Counted from the first letter of the stretch, positions 43,203 through 51,904 are shown. The stretch is DNA of 64,000 nucleotides from JBFGFX01 sp965232455 (GCA_965232455.1 OZ246981.1:3224001-3288000); one strand, 5' to 3'. Notes: a model not told the origin generated them from the letters alone. Numbers and translations are program-made.

Positions 43203-46200
43203 CTACACCTTGCTGATCTCTATGCGCCAACGCTCCCCCTCGAGCGTCCGCTCTTCGGTGTACAGGGCGCCGTCCTGATCGACCTGCCAGTCGGTCGCGA
43301 GCGTCTCGGACATCAAAAGCTCGCGATAGACGGCAAGCGCCGCCGCAACCGCCGGGCTGCCGGACACGCCGAGCACGATGCGGTCCGAGACCTCGAGTCC
43401 GGCTTTTTTGCGTGCTTCCTGAACCGTCCGCACGAGTTCACGCGCGAAACCCTCGCGAAGCAGGTCTTCGTCGAGGCTCGTATCCAGCGCGGTGAGATAA
43501 CCGCCGTCCTCGCCGCAGGCATAACCCTCCGCGGAACTCGTCTCGACCAGAACGTCTTCGTGACCGAGCGTGATTGTCTGAGCGTCCGCCTGCGTCCCCA
43601 GCGCGAGCTCGAACGACTCGCCTCTCGACACCGTGCCGGCAATTGCCGCGCCGTCAGCGTCCTTCAGCGCCTTGCGTATCTCCGGGACGAGTTTTCCATA
43701 ACGCTTGCCAATCCGCGGCAAATTCGGCTTGATCCGATAGCTGACCAGACCCGCGTCGCGCGCGATGAATTCGATCGCCTTTACGTTGAGCTCCTCGAGA
43801 ATCTGTTCCTGGTGCTCGGCAAGCGCCCGCGCGGCACGATCGTCCGGCGCTCTGACCAGAAGGCGTTTCAGCGGTTGCCGCGTGCGCACGCCCGACTGGC
43901 CGCGCGCCGCGCGCGCCAATCCGACGACCTTTTGCACGACGCCGACGGCATACAACAACTCGTCGTCGTCCCAATCCGGATGCGCCGCCGGCCATTCGGT
44001 CATGTGCACGCTTTTCGGCGCGTCGGCCTGAACGTTCCTGACCAGGTTCTGATAGACGTTCTCGGCAAGGAACGGTACAAACGGCGCCATCAGACGGTGC
44101 GCGGCGTCGAGACACTCATAGAGCGTCAGATAGGCCGACCGTTTGTCCTCCGGATCGGTCGACTTCCAGAAGCGACGCCGATTACGTCGCACGTACCAGT
44201 TACTCAGCTGATCCACGAACGACTCGATGGCGTCGCCCGCCGCTTTTGCGTCGAAACGGTCCATGGCGTCCGTACAGTCCCTTACCGTCTTGTTGAGCAG
44301 CGCCAGCGCCCAGCGATCGATCTCCGGCCGCCGGGACACGGGCAAATCGTCACTGAAATCCACGTCGTCGAGTCGCGCGTACAGCACAAAAAAGCCGTAG
44401 GTGTTCCAAAACGTGTTCATAAAGGAACTGGCGACGTCGGAGACGATTTCGACGGAAATACGCTTTTGCACGTCCGGCGAAAGTCGCGCCAAAAAGTACC
44501 AGCGCAGCGCATCCGCGCCGACCGTGTCGAATACGTCGTAGGGATCGACGATGTTGCCGAGCGACTTCGACATCTTCTTGCCGTCCTTATCGACGATATG
44601 GCTCAGGCAGATGACGTTTCGGTACGCGATGCTGTCCGATACCAGCGTCGCGATAGCGTGCAGCGTGTAGAACCAGCCACGCGTCTGATCGATTGCCTCG
44701 CAGATGTAGTCCGCGGGAAAGTGCGTATCGAAAGTGTCTTCGTTCTCGAACGGATAGTGCCACTGTGCGTAGGACATCGCGCCCGAATCGAACCAGCAGT
44801 CGATCACTTCGGGCACGCGTCGCCAGGTCTTGCCGTCTTTCTCGAACGTGACGTCGTCGACCGCGGGCCGGTGCAGGTCCAGCTCGGAGAGCGACCTGCC
44901 GACGGCCTCTTCGAGTTCGGCCACCGAGCCGAAACAGACGTACTCACCTTGCCCGTCGGTCCAGACCGGAAGAGGCGTGCCCCAGAAGCGCTCGCGGGAC
45001 AGCGCCCAGTCGATGTTGTTCTCGAGCCATTTGCCGAATCGGCCGTCGCGAATATGCTCCGGCACCCAGTTGATCGTCTTGTTCAGCTCGACCATGCGGT
45101 CGCGTAAATCCGAGGTGCGGATGTACCAGGCGTTCTTGGCGTAGTAGATGATCGGATCGCCGGTGCGCCAGCCGAACGGATAGTTGTGCAGGTAGCGCTC
45201 GGAACGGAACATCAGCCCGCGTTCCTTCATAATCCGGATGAGCGGTTTGTCGGCATCTTTGAAAAACAGGCCGGCGACCGGCTCGACGGCGTCGACGAAA
45301 TGGCCGTCCTGCCCGACGCCGTGCACCACCGGCAATCCGTGTTCCTGGCCCAGGGCCAGGTCGTCGACGCCGTAGGCGGGTGCACAATGTACGATGCCGG
45401 TGCCGTCCTCAGTGCTGACGAACTCCGCCGGCAACACCTGGAACGCGTCGGCCTCCACATCGAGGTAGTCGAACAGGCGTTCATAACGCGTACCGACGAG
45501 GTCCGAACCCTTCACGCGCTTCACGACCTTGTGCGGCTGATCGCGCAGCACGGCATCGAGCAGCGCCTCGGCGAGGATAAACGTTTCACCGTCCGTTTCG
45601 GCGTAGACGTAATCGATGTCCGGGTGCACGGCCAGCATCAGGTTGGACGGCAAGGTCCAGGGCGTTGTCGTCCACACCAGGAAGGACAGGCCGTCTTCAC
45701 CGGCCACGCGAAAGCGCACGTAAATCGACGGGTCCTCGACTTCACGATAACCCTGCGCGAGCTCGTGGGACGAGAGCGTTGCGCCGATGCGCGGATCGTA
45801 AGGCACGACCTTGTAGCCGCGGTAGATGAGACCCTTGTTCCAGATCTCCTTGAGCAGATACCACACGCTCTCGATGTAGTCGTTGTCCAGCGTGTAGTAC
45901 GCCTCGTCCATGTTCACCCAGAAACCCATGCGGTCGGTCATCTTTTCCCAGTCTTCGATGTAACGCATGACCGACTCCCGGCAGCGCCGCGTAAACTCCG
46001 CGATGCCGATCTTGTCGACAATCTCCTGCTTGTCGAAAATGCCGAGTTCCTTTTCGATCTCGTGTTCCACCGGCAGGCCGTGGGTGTCCCAACCCGCCTT
46101 CCGCGGCACGTGGAAGCCGCGCATCGTCTTGTAGCGCGGAAACGCGTCTTTGAACGCGCGCGCGAGCACGTGGTGGATTCCGGGCTTGCCGTTTGCCGTG

Positions 46201-46352
46201 GGCGGCCCGTCGTTGAACGTGAACAAGGGCCGATCCGCGGACTGTTCCAGCGTTCCGGCGAACACCTCGTGCTCGCGCCAGAAGTCGAGAATCTCCCGTT
46301 CGAGCCGGGGGCCGTCGTAACGGCTCGTCACTTCCTTAAAAACCATAATCAT
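43203..46352 (-). CDS. ileS: Isoleucyl-tRNA synthetase, IleS2 (long, eukaryote-like) type
   Basis: 1049 residues, longer than the about 940 of the usual gammaproteobacterial IleRS and matching the IleS2 group. The HIGH-region motif is GPPTANGKPGIHHVLAR (residues 49-65); the KMSKS loop is GKKMSKSLGN near residue 590-600. The CP1 editing domain contains the TTPWTLPSNL signature. The C-terminus lacks the Cys-rich zinc module of the short type. It charges tRNA-Ile in the cytoplasm. IleS2 enzymes are typically less sensitive to mupirocin. The usual gammaproteobacterial ribF-ileS-lspA arrangement is absent, and the gene stands alone behind a T-box leader, both suggesting horizontal acquisition as a unit. 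A second, short-type ileS elsewhere in the genome is possible. Confidence 0.95.
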   Translation of the reverse strand: MIMVFKEVTSRYDGPRLEREILDFWREHEVFAGTLEQSADRPLFTFNDGPPTANGKPGIHHVLARAFKDAFPRYKTMRGFHVPRKAGWDTHGLPVEHEIEKELGIFDKQEIVDKIGIAEFTRRCRESVMRYIEDWEKMTDRMGFWVNMDEAYYTLDNDYIESVWYLLKEIWNKGLIYRGYKVVPYDPRIGATLSSHELAQGYREVEDPSIYVRFRVAGEDGLSFLVWTTTPWTLPSNLMLAVHPDIDYVYAETDGETFILAEALLDAVLRDQPHKVVKRVKGSDLVGTRYERLFDYLDVEADAFQVLPAEFVSTEDGTGIVHCAPAYGVDDLALGQEHGLPVVHGVGQDGHFVDAVEPVAGLFFKDADKPLIRIMKERGLMFRSERYLHNYPFGWRTGDPIIYYAKNAWYIRTSDLRDRMVELNKTINWVPEHIRDGRFGKWLENNIDWALSRERFWGTPLPVWTDGQGEYVCFGSVAELEEAVGRSLSELDLHRPAVDDVTFEKDGKTWRRVPEVIDCWFDSGAMSYAQWHYPFENEDTFDTHFPADYICEAIDQTRGWFYTLHAIATLVSDSIAYRNVICLSHIVDKDGKKMSKSLGNIVDPYDVFDTVGADALRWYFLARLSPDVQKRISVEIVSDVASSFMNTFWNTYGFFVLYARLDDVDFSDDLPVSRRPEIDRWALALLNKTVRDCTDAMDRFDAKAAGDAIESFVDQLSNWYVRRNRRRFWKSTDPEDKRSAYLTLYECLDAAHRLMAPFVPFLAENVYQNLVRNVQADAPKSVHMTEWPAAHPDWDDDELLYAVGVVQKVVGLARAARGQSGVRTRQPLKRLLVRAPDDRAARALAEHQEQILEELNVKAIEFIARDAGLVSYRIKPNLPRIGKRYGKLVPEIRKALKDADGAAIAGTVSRGESFELALGTQADAQTITLGHEDVLVETSSAEGYACGEDGGYLTALDTSLDEDLLREGFARELVRTVQEARKKAGLEVSDRIVLGVSGSPAVAAALAVYRELLMSETLATDWQVDQDGALYTEERTLEGERWRIEISKV

Positions 46353-46360
46353 TCACTCAA

Positions 46361-46397
46361 AACGAAAAACGCCCCGAACGCCAATGCGTCCGGGGCG
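46361..46397 (-). terminator. Intrinsic terminator of the ileS T-box
   Basis: Minus strand: CGCCCCGGACGC pairs with GCGTTCGGGGCG (one G-T pair) around a four-base loop, followed by a T-run (TTTTT, interrupted, then TTTT). It lies only 8 bases before the ileS start region and is the off-state of the T-box switch. Confidence 0.95.
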
Positions 46398-46626
46398 ACA
46401 AGTGTTCTCTTGCGCGGTACCACCCGGTTTTACGGACGCCAGTTCGGCGCCCGCCTCGTAATGCCTTGTCTCGGGGGCAGGCCGGCTGCGTCTACTCCGC
46501 GAAACCGGTGTGCCGGGCTCGCGTTTCGGGCAGCGACTCCAGGGTGATATTCGGCGGTCTCCGATCCGGGGCTTACACCCTCCCCCGGTCGCTTGGCTCG
46601 AAGCGAATCGCCTACTCGTCCCTATC
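46361..46626 (-). ncRNA. T-box riboswitch of ileS (AUC specifier)
   Basis: Read on the minus strand. Stem I begins near 46626: AGGG (about 46622-46625) pairs with CCCT just after the specifier. The specifier loop has AGTAG on the 5' side (46612-46616) and GAA-T-ATC-A on the 3' side, a typical loop-E arrangement; the isoleucine codon ATC is at 46546-46548, followed by the expected A. The conserved T-box GGGTGGTACCGCGC is at 46412-46425. The antiterminator pairs GCGTCCG (46433-46439) with CGGACGC (46386-46392), and the same downstream bases belong to the terminator, so the two folds exclude each other. Uncharged tRNA-Ile should stabilise the antiterminator and switch on ileS. Confidence 0.95.
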
Positions 46627-46791
46627 TACGTCTTCAGTCCGGAAAACTAGCGCCGGTAAAGGAAAAATACAAGGGTTTGGTCGCCAGCGCGGGACGGGCG
46701 TCCGCGAATCGCTTGCCCGCCGCCCTCATGCCTGAGACTATCCTTACCGACGCCCGGTCGGCCTGCCCACCGTGCGTCGGGGGAGAACCGA

Positions 46792-47406
46792 ATGAACAAC
46801 CGGCAACGTGCGAGAACGGGGGCTCCGGGCCTGCTGATCGCAAGCATTTGCGCGCTGATCACCAGCGCTTCCTGTGCACCCGACACGGCCGAGCAGCCGG
46901 GCGACGGCTGGCCCGCGAGTTTCGGGTTCGGACGCAGCGCCACCGATGCCGAAATCGCCGCGTGGGACATCGACGTCCGTCCGGACGGCGCGGGCTTGCC
47001 CGCCGGCAGCGGGACCGTTGCAGAAGGCGAGTCGATATACGCCGCAAAATGCGCCGTCTGCCACGGCGAAACCGGCGTGGAAGGACCCAACGATCGTCTC
47101 GTGCGACGACCCGGCGAGGGATTTCCCGACGGCGACAGCGCGGACTCCTGGACCGGCAGAACCATCGGCAACTATTGGCCTTACGCCACGACCGTCTTCG
47201 ATTACGTGTTGAGGAGCATGCCGCAGAACATGCCCGGCTCCCTGCAGCCCGACGAAGTTTACGCGCTCACCGCCTACCTGCTTTGGCGAAACGGCATCAT
47301 TGCCGCCGACGAACGCATCGACGCGAAATCCCTGGCGAACGTCGAAATGCCGGCGCGCGACCAGTTCCATCCGGACGACCGCCTTGACTACCGTGAGGTG
47401 CACTGA
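46792..47406 (+). CDS. SoxD-like c-type cytochrome partner of sulfite dehydrogenase
   Basis: 204 residues. An N-terminal export signal with a possible lipobox (ITSASC, Cys28) precedes FGFGRSATDAEIAAWDIDVRPDG, an opening typical of cytochromes coupled to SoxC-like enzymes. A single haem site, Cys87-Ala-Val-Cys90-His91, follows, with the axial methionine probably in the SMPQNMPGSL segment. It accepts electrons from the adjacent molybdenum enzyme in the periplasm. Its stop overlaps the soxC-like ATG by one base, so the two are co-translated. The usual Sox cluster order places soxC before soxD, and other sox genes are absent, so this is a stand-alone sulfite-oxidising pair. Confidence 0.85.
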   Translation: MNNRQRARTGAPGLLIASICALITSASCAPDTAEQPGDGWPASFGFGRSATDAEIAAWDIDVRPDGAGLPAGSGTVAEGESIYAAKCAVCHGETGVEGPNDRLVRRPGEGFPDGDSADSWTGRTIGNYWPYATTVFDYVLRSMPQNMPGSLQPDEVYALTAYLLWRNGIIAADERIDAKSLANVEMPARDQFHPDDRLDYREVH

Positions 47407-48656
47407 TGAGCGACCAAAAAAGCCCGGAGAAAGCAAACGTCACACGTCGTGCCGCGCTGGCCGGCATGGCCGGCGCGGCGGGAACCCTGCTGGCTCGCGG
47501 CGGCGCCGGTCAGGAGATCCAGGTGTCGGGTGACCGGCCGTGGGTCCCGGAGGACCCCACAAAGTCGCTTGGCGAGTGGGCAAGCCCCTACGGCGAGCGG
47601 TCGCCGTTCGAGACCGCCCGCCGCGAAGTGACGTTTGCGTCAACCGCATCACGCACGCCGCATCAGGCGCTGCACGGCACGATTACGCCGGCCGACCTGC
47701 ACTTCGAGCGGCACCACGCCGGCGTGCCGCTGATCGATCCGGCCCGTCACAAACTGGTCGTCCACGGTATGGTCGAACGGCCGATGACGTTTACGATCGA
47801 CGACCTCAAACGCTTCCCGTCGGTGAGCCGAATCTGTTTTATCGAGTGCTCGGGCAACCTTGCACGCGAGGCCGGCGAGGAAACGACGCCGCAGATGCTT
47901 TGCGGACTGACCAGTCAGAGCGAATGGACCGGCGTCATGTTGTCTACGCTGATGCGGGAGCTCAAGGTGGACCCCAGATCGAGCTGGCTGCTCGCCGAAG
48001 GCGCCGACGCCGCGGTGCTCACACGCAGCATCCCGCGCTCGCTGTGGGACGAAGCGATGATTGCGTACGCTCAGAACGGCGAGGCCGTGCGACCGTCCAA
48101 CGGCTACCCGATCCGCTTTCTGAATCCGGGCTGCGAAGGCAACAGCTCGGTCAAATGGCTGCGCCGAATCGAGTTTTCCGACGGTCCGTTCATGACCCGG
48201 GAGGAGACCTCGAAGTACACCGAACCGCTGAAGAGCGGTGGAGCACGTCAATTCAGTCTCGTCATGGACGCCCGCTCCGTCATCACCTATCCGTCCTATC
48301 CGGACAGCGTCGAGAAAGGCTGGATCGAAATTCAGGGAATCGCCTGGAGCGGAAGGGGGCGCATCACGAGAGCGGAGGTCAGCACCGACAACGGCAAGAC
48401 CTGGTCCGCATCGGAATTACAGGAACCCGTCCTTCCGAAGGCGCACACGCGCTTCCGTCATCTGTTCAACTGGGACGGCAGGGAAACGGTGATCATGAGT
48501 CGAGCGATCGACGAGTCCGGATACGTACAGCCGACCCGGGAAGCGTTCCTCGCCGCACGCGGCGCCGGCGCGATCCCGTACCACGGCAACCCGATTACCG
48601 GCTGGCGCCTTCGCGCCGGCGGCGACGTGGTGTATCGGGTGGAGGCCTGGGCCTAG
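47406..48656 (+). CDS. Sulfite dehydrogenase, SoxC-like molybdopterin subunit
   Basis: 416 residues. A twin-arginine signal (TRRAALAGMAGAAGTLLARG) fits export of a folded molybdenum protein. The oxidoreductase molybdopterin domain has the Mo-ligand cysteine in ICFIECSGN and the sulfite-oxidase-fold motifs WTGVMLSTLMRE, NGYPIRFLNPGCEGNSSVKWLRRIE. The C-terminal dimerisation (Mo-co_dimer) domain begins near residue 290 (GWIEIQGIAWSGRGRITRAEVSTDNGKTW). It is predicted to oxidise sulfite, or a sulfur intermediate, to sulfate with electrons passed to the upstream cytochrome. No soxXYZAB genes lie in the window. It is convergent with the FrnE-like gene. Confidence 0.92.
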   Translation: MSDQKSPEKANVTRRAALAGMAGAAGTLLARGGAGQEIQVSGDRPWVPEDPTKSLGEWASPYGERSPFETARREVTFASTASRTPHQALHGTITPADLHFERHHAGVPLIDPARHKLVVHGMVERPMTFTIDDLKRFPSVSRICFIECSGNLAREAGEETTPQMLCGLTSQSEWTGVMLSTLMRELKVDPRSSWLLAEGADAAVLTRSIPRSLWDEAMIAYAQNGEAVRPSNGYPIRFLNPGCEGNSSVKWLRRIEFSDGPFMTREETSKYTEPLKSGGARQFSLVMDARSVITYPSYPDSVEKGWIEIQGIAWSGRGRITRAEVSTDNGKTWSASELQEPVLPKAHTRFRHLFNWDGRETVIMSRAIDESGYVQPTREAFLAARGAGAIPYHGNPITGWRLRAGGDVVYRVEAWA

Positions 48657-48657
48657 A

Positions 48658-48679
48658 ACCGATCTCAAACCAGATCGGT
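48658..48679. terminator. Possible bidirectional hairpin between soxC-like and dsbA-family genes
   Basis: ACCGATC (48658-48664) pairs perfectly with GATCGGT (48673-48679) around an eight-base loop, in the 25-nt gap between two convergent genes. There is no T-run on either strand, so it may be a weak terminator or only protect the 3' ends. Confidence 0.4.
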
Positions 48680-48681
48680 GT

Positions 48682-49404
48682 CTAGTGAACCACCGTTGAA
48701 ACGGGCTGTTCGCTCTCCTCTCCGAACATCGCCCGATCGAACACGTTCACGAGAACCCCGGTAGACTGCGCGCCCGTGACGAAAAGCCGTTTGTTGATCA
48801 GAAAATCGGGCACGCCGGTGACGCCGCCTTTACGCACCTGCGCCTCCTGGCTCAGCACCATTTGACGAGTGGACTCGTCGTCGAGGACCTTGTGGATGTC
48901 TGCGGCCTTGAGTCCGCTGATTTCACCCTGGGACACGAGCACGTCGCGATCCGAAATGTCCTCGCCGTCCTCGAAAAAGCGTTTCATGATGTTGTCCGCG
49001 AGCTGCGACGCGTCCCTGCCCCGCCGTTCCGCGAGCTGCATGACCCGATGCGCATCCAGCGTGTTCGGGACCCGTTTGATCCGGTCGAAACGGAAATGGA
49101 TGCCTTCGCGGCGCCCCGCATGGATAAGATGATCGAGTCCGGGTTGAACCACGCTGGCGTCTCCGAACTTGCTGGAAAGGTATTCGTCGAAATCCATGCC
49201 GTCGACGGGCATCGTCGGGTTCAGTTGAAACGGATACCAGCTGACCGTAGACGGACCGTGAACCGCGGCCAGCGCGTCATCGAGCCGGCGTTTGCCGAGA
49301 TAACACCAGGGGCAGATCAGATCGGCAATCACGTCCACCCGCAGCGTCGCCAGGGACTGGCTGTCGCGTGACCGCGAGAGTGTTGTAATGCCGGGATCGA
49401 TCAT
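48682..49404 (-). CDS. DsbA family oxidoreductase, FrnE-like
   Basis: 240 residues of thioredoxin fold with the active site Cys31-Pro-Trp-Cys34 in IADLICPWCYLGKRRL, followed by the large helical insertion and GVTGVPDFLINKRLFVTGAQ, which includes the cis-Pro loop. FrnE-type members (also called 2-hydroxychromene-2-carboxylate isomerase-related) lack a signal peptide, as here, and are cytoplasmic disulfide oxidoreductases or isomerases linked to oxidative stress. The first 20 residues are variable; a later start is possible. It is convergent with the soxC-like gene, with a hairpin between. Confidence 0.9.
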   Translation of the reverse strand: MIDPGITTLSRSRDSQSLATLRVDVIADLICPWCYLGKRRLDDALAAVHGPSTVSWYPFQLNPTMPVDGMDFDEYLSSKFGDASVVQPGLDHLIHAGRREGIHFRFDRIKRVPNTLDAHRVMQLAERRGRDASQLADNIMKRFFEDGEDISDRDVLVSQGEISGLKAADIHKVLDDESTRQMVLSQEAQVRKGGVTGVPDFLINKRLFVTGAQSTGVLVNVFDRAMFGEESEQPVSTVVH

Positions 49405-49537
49405 GTGCGTATTCCTGACTCCAGTACCGGTTGAAGGGCTTACGACGCCTATGAAGTGCGGTCGATACCTTGAAATTCAAGGCAAGGACATGATCCTGCC
49501 GTCGTTACGATATTGGATTCATCCGCCGCTGCAAAGT

Positions 49538-50074
49538 TTAATCTCGCTGCGCTCGCCGATTTGACATTTTTGACGCAATACGGCGTTTTTTGCGCATTTT
49601 TGGATCTGTTTCACCAGGGATAGCCGACAAACCGGAGCCTCGGAAATTACGGTGATCGCGGCCGCCGCTCAGCTCCGCGTGCGCGGCGCGGCCGTGCACG
49701 ACCAGCGCCAGATACGCAATGCTGCCCGATATCAGGAAATTCAACATTTCACCGACCGTTACCGCGCCCCGCCCTTGCTCCACCATTTCGTCGGTCAGGA
49801 CCGTGACTTTGAGCGCCATGCTGAGGATCAACGCCGACACGTTGACCAGAGACTCGGCAGCTGCGGTCACATTGGACCACTCCGGACGGCGCCAGATGAA
49901 GAGGAAACAGGCAAAACAGAATACATAATACGCGGCGCGCCAGAACGGCCAGGCGTCGAGAAACGACAGGCGGACGTTGAACGAGAACTGATAGTCGAGC
50001 ACCGCAAACCCAAGGGTTCCCGCATAATAGGCGGCGAAAAGCCACTGGGTAGCGCTGCGCTGCTGCATGATCAT
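49538..50074 (-). CDS. Hypothetical four-helix membrane protein
   Basis: 178 residues. Hydrophobic segments are seen at about residues 10-30 (LFAAYYAGTLGFAVLDYQF), 43-60 (AAYYVFCFACFLFIW), 70-92 and 105-125 (MLNFLISGSIAYLALVV). The last 45 residues are very basic (KMRKKRRIASKMSNRRAQRD). No family is recognised; there are no obvious catalytic motifs. It is divergent from msrP across about 100 bases, so the two may share regulatory DNA. Codon use is like that of its neighbours, supporting a real gene. Confidence 0.65.
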   Translation of the reverse strand: MIMQQRSATQWLFAAYYAGTLGFAVLDYQFSFNVRLSFLDAWPFWRAAYYVFCFACFLFIWRRPEWSNVTAAAESLVNVSALILSMALKVTVLTDEMVEQGRGAVTVGEMLNFLISGSIAYLALVVHGRAAHAELSGGRDHRNFRGSGLSAIPGETDPKMRKKRRIASKMSNRRAQRD

Positions 50075-50175
50075 ACCGGCCCGATGACGTATCCCAATCG
50101 CGCGGAGTTACAATTTGTTGCAATATTCGCCCGCGTCTTTCGGTCTAATTGAACACCATTCTCAGGAGAACTTGC

Positions 50176-51147
50176 GTGATCATCCGCAAAAAAGCCGAAA
50201 TCCTTCCTTCCGAAATCACGAGCCGATCCAACTACGTCAACCGGCGGCAGTTCTTGCGCTCCAGCGCGATGTTCGGGGCGGTGGCAGGCGGCTCGTTGAT
50301 CGCCGGGCGCTCGCGGGGCGCGGTCATACCGGAAGGTGAGCTTGCGAAGCTGCCGAACGTCGAACCCAGCGAGTTCAGCACCGACGAGCCGATGAACAGT
50401 TACGACGACATCACGACTTACAACAACTTTTACGAGTTTGGCACGCGCAAGGAAGACCCGTCGCGGAACGCGCGGGATTTCGAGCCGCGACCGTGGTCGA
50501 TCGAGGTTGACGGCCACGCGGAGTTGACCGGTACGTTCGATCTCGAAGACTTCGTGAAGCCGCACACCCTCGAGGAACGCATTTATCGGATGCGCTGCGT
50601 CGAGGCCTGGTCGATGGTCATACCCTGGGTCGGTATACCGCTGGCCGACATCATCACGCGTTTCAAACCCACCTCGAACGCAAAATACGTGAGCTTCGAG
50701 ACGCTTCACGACCCGAAACGAATGCCCGGACAACGGGCTCGCGTGCTGGACTGGCCGTATCGCGAAGGATTGACCATCGCCGAGGCGATGAATCCTCTGA
50801 CGATCATGGCGGTTGGTCTCTACGGCGAGGTGCTGCCCAACCAAAACGGCGCGCCGCTCCGGCTGGTCGTGCCGTGGAAGTACGGTTTCAAGGGCATCAA
50901 GAGCATCGTAAAAATGAGTTTCGTGGAGCGCCAGCCGCCGACGAGCTGGGAGATGGCGAACTCGCGCGAATACGGCTTTTACGCAAACGTCAATCCCGAA
51001 GTCGATCACCCGCGCTGGAGCCAGGCGCGCGAGCGGCGCATCGGCGCGGGGTTTTTCGCCGAGAAGCAGCCGACGCTGATGTTCAACGGCTACGCAGAGC
51101 AGGTTGCACATTTGTACGACGGACTCGATCTGCGCCGTAACTACTAG
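50176..51147 (+). CDS. msrP: Protein-methionine-sulfoxide reductase, molybdopterin subunit MsrP
   Basis: 323 residues from the GTG at 50176, which has AGGAG seven bases upstream; VIIRKKAEILPSEIT is the family's conserved opening. The twin-arginine signal is NRRQFLRSSAMFGAVAGGS. The Mo-ligand cysteine is in YRMRCVEAWSMVIPWVG, and the family stretches YASNFETLHDP-like (KYVSFETLHDPKRMPGQ) and VPWKYGFKGIKSIV are present. In the periplasm MsrP reduces oxidised methionine in many proteins, taking electrons from quinol through the haem membrane protein MsrQ, encoded immediately downstream. Normal length. Confidence 0.96.
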   Translation: MIIRKKAEILPSEITSRSNYVNRRQFLRSSAMFGAVAGGSLIAGRSRGAVIPEGELAKLPNVEPSEFSTDEPMNSYDDITTYNNFYEFGTRKEDPSRNARDFEPRPWSIEVDGHAELTGTFDLEDFVKPHTLEERIYRMRCVEAWSMVIPWVGIPLADIITRFKPTSNAKYVSFETLHDPKRMPGQRARVLDWPYREGLTIAEAMNPLTIMAVGLYGEVLPNQNGAPLRLVVPWKYGFKGIKSIVKMSFVERQPPTSWEMANSREYGFYANVNPEVDHPRWSQARERRIGAGFFAEKQPTLMFNGYAEQVAHLYDGLDLRRNY

Positions 51148-51176
51148 GGTTGACAGGCCCTGATCTTCGAGTTTCC

Positions 51177-51812
51177 GTGAACACGCTGACGCAGATTCGC
51201 TTCATCTGGAAGCCGATCGTTTTCCTCGCTTGTCTGGCGCCCGCCCTGCTGGTCGTCGGCGACGCGTTCGAGATCAGCGGCCGGCTCGGCGCCAATCCCA
51301 TCGAGGAAATCCAGGACCGGTTCGGCCAATGGGGATTGCGTTTCATGATGATTGCACTGGCGGTGACGCCGCTGCGGCAGTTGAGCGGGCGCGCGTGGCT
51401 CACCCGCTTCCGCCGCATGCTCGGCCTGTTCGCGTTCTTTTACGTGCTGCTGCATTTTCTCGTTTGGCTGATCCTCGACCAGGGACTGCTGTTGTCGGCT
51501 ATCGCGGAGGACGTCATCAAGCGCCCGTTCATTACGATCGGGTTCGCGGCGCTGCTGTTGCTGCTCGTCATGGCCGCTACCTCGACAGCCGGCATGCGGC
51601 GACGCCTGGGCGCGCGCTGGCAACAGCTCCACTACGGCGCCTACGTCGTTGGAATCCTCGGCGTCTGGCACTACTGGTGGCAGGTGAAACAGGACATCCG
51701 CGAACCGCTGGTTTACGCGGCGATCCTGGCCGTTCTGCTCGGCTATCGCATCGTGCGCAAGCGTCTGAACGCCCACACGCGATCGCGACCCGCCTCCCTC
51801 GCCACGCGGTGA
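51177..51812 (+). CDS. msrQ: Haem-binding membrane subunit MsrQ
   Basis: About 211 residues from the GTG at 51177, giving a normal N-terminus (NTLTQIRFIWKPIVFLACL); a TTG at 51150 would add nine residues. There are six membrane helices with the ferric-reductase-like histidines in YVLLHFLVWLILDQG, RWQQLHYGAYVVGILGVWHYWW. It passes electrons from the quinone pool to MsrP across the inner membrane. It follows msrP directly in the standard msrPQ order. Confidence 0.95.
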   Translation: MNTLTQIRFIWKPIVFLACLAPALLVVGDAFEISGRLGANPIEEIQDRFGQWGLRFMMIALAVTPLRQLSGRAWLTRFRRMLGLFAFFYVLLHFLVWLILDQGLLLSAIAEDVIKRPFITIGFAALLLLLVMAATSTAGMRRRLGARWQQLHYGAYVVGILGVWHYWWQVKQDIREPLVYAAILAVLLGYRIVRKRLNAHTRSRPASLATR

Positions 51813-51904
51813 CGTTCTGTCGAAGAAAGGGAGTTCGCGGGACCGTTTCCGCCGCTTGATGGCGTACACTGCGATCAGGACCTTCAGTTCGACGGAGTCG
51901 CCTC

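Noticed and set aside
43008..45107. 699-residue plus-strand frame opposite ileS
   Set aside because: Antisense of a clear isoleucyl-tRNA synthetase; Arg/Val-rich with no domain.
46361..46626. Considered as a simple attenuator or leucine/SAM-type leader
   Set aside because: The exact GGGTGGTACCGCGC sequence and loop-E specifier with AUC match a T-box specifically.
46593..47387. 264-residue plus-strand frame over the T-box and the cytochrome gene
   Set aside because: Overlaps the riboswitch and runs in a different frame from the cytochrome, whose haem motif and signal peptide are clear.
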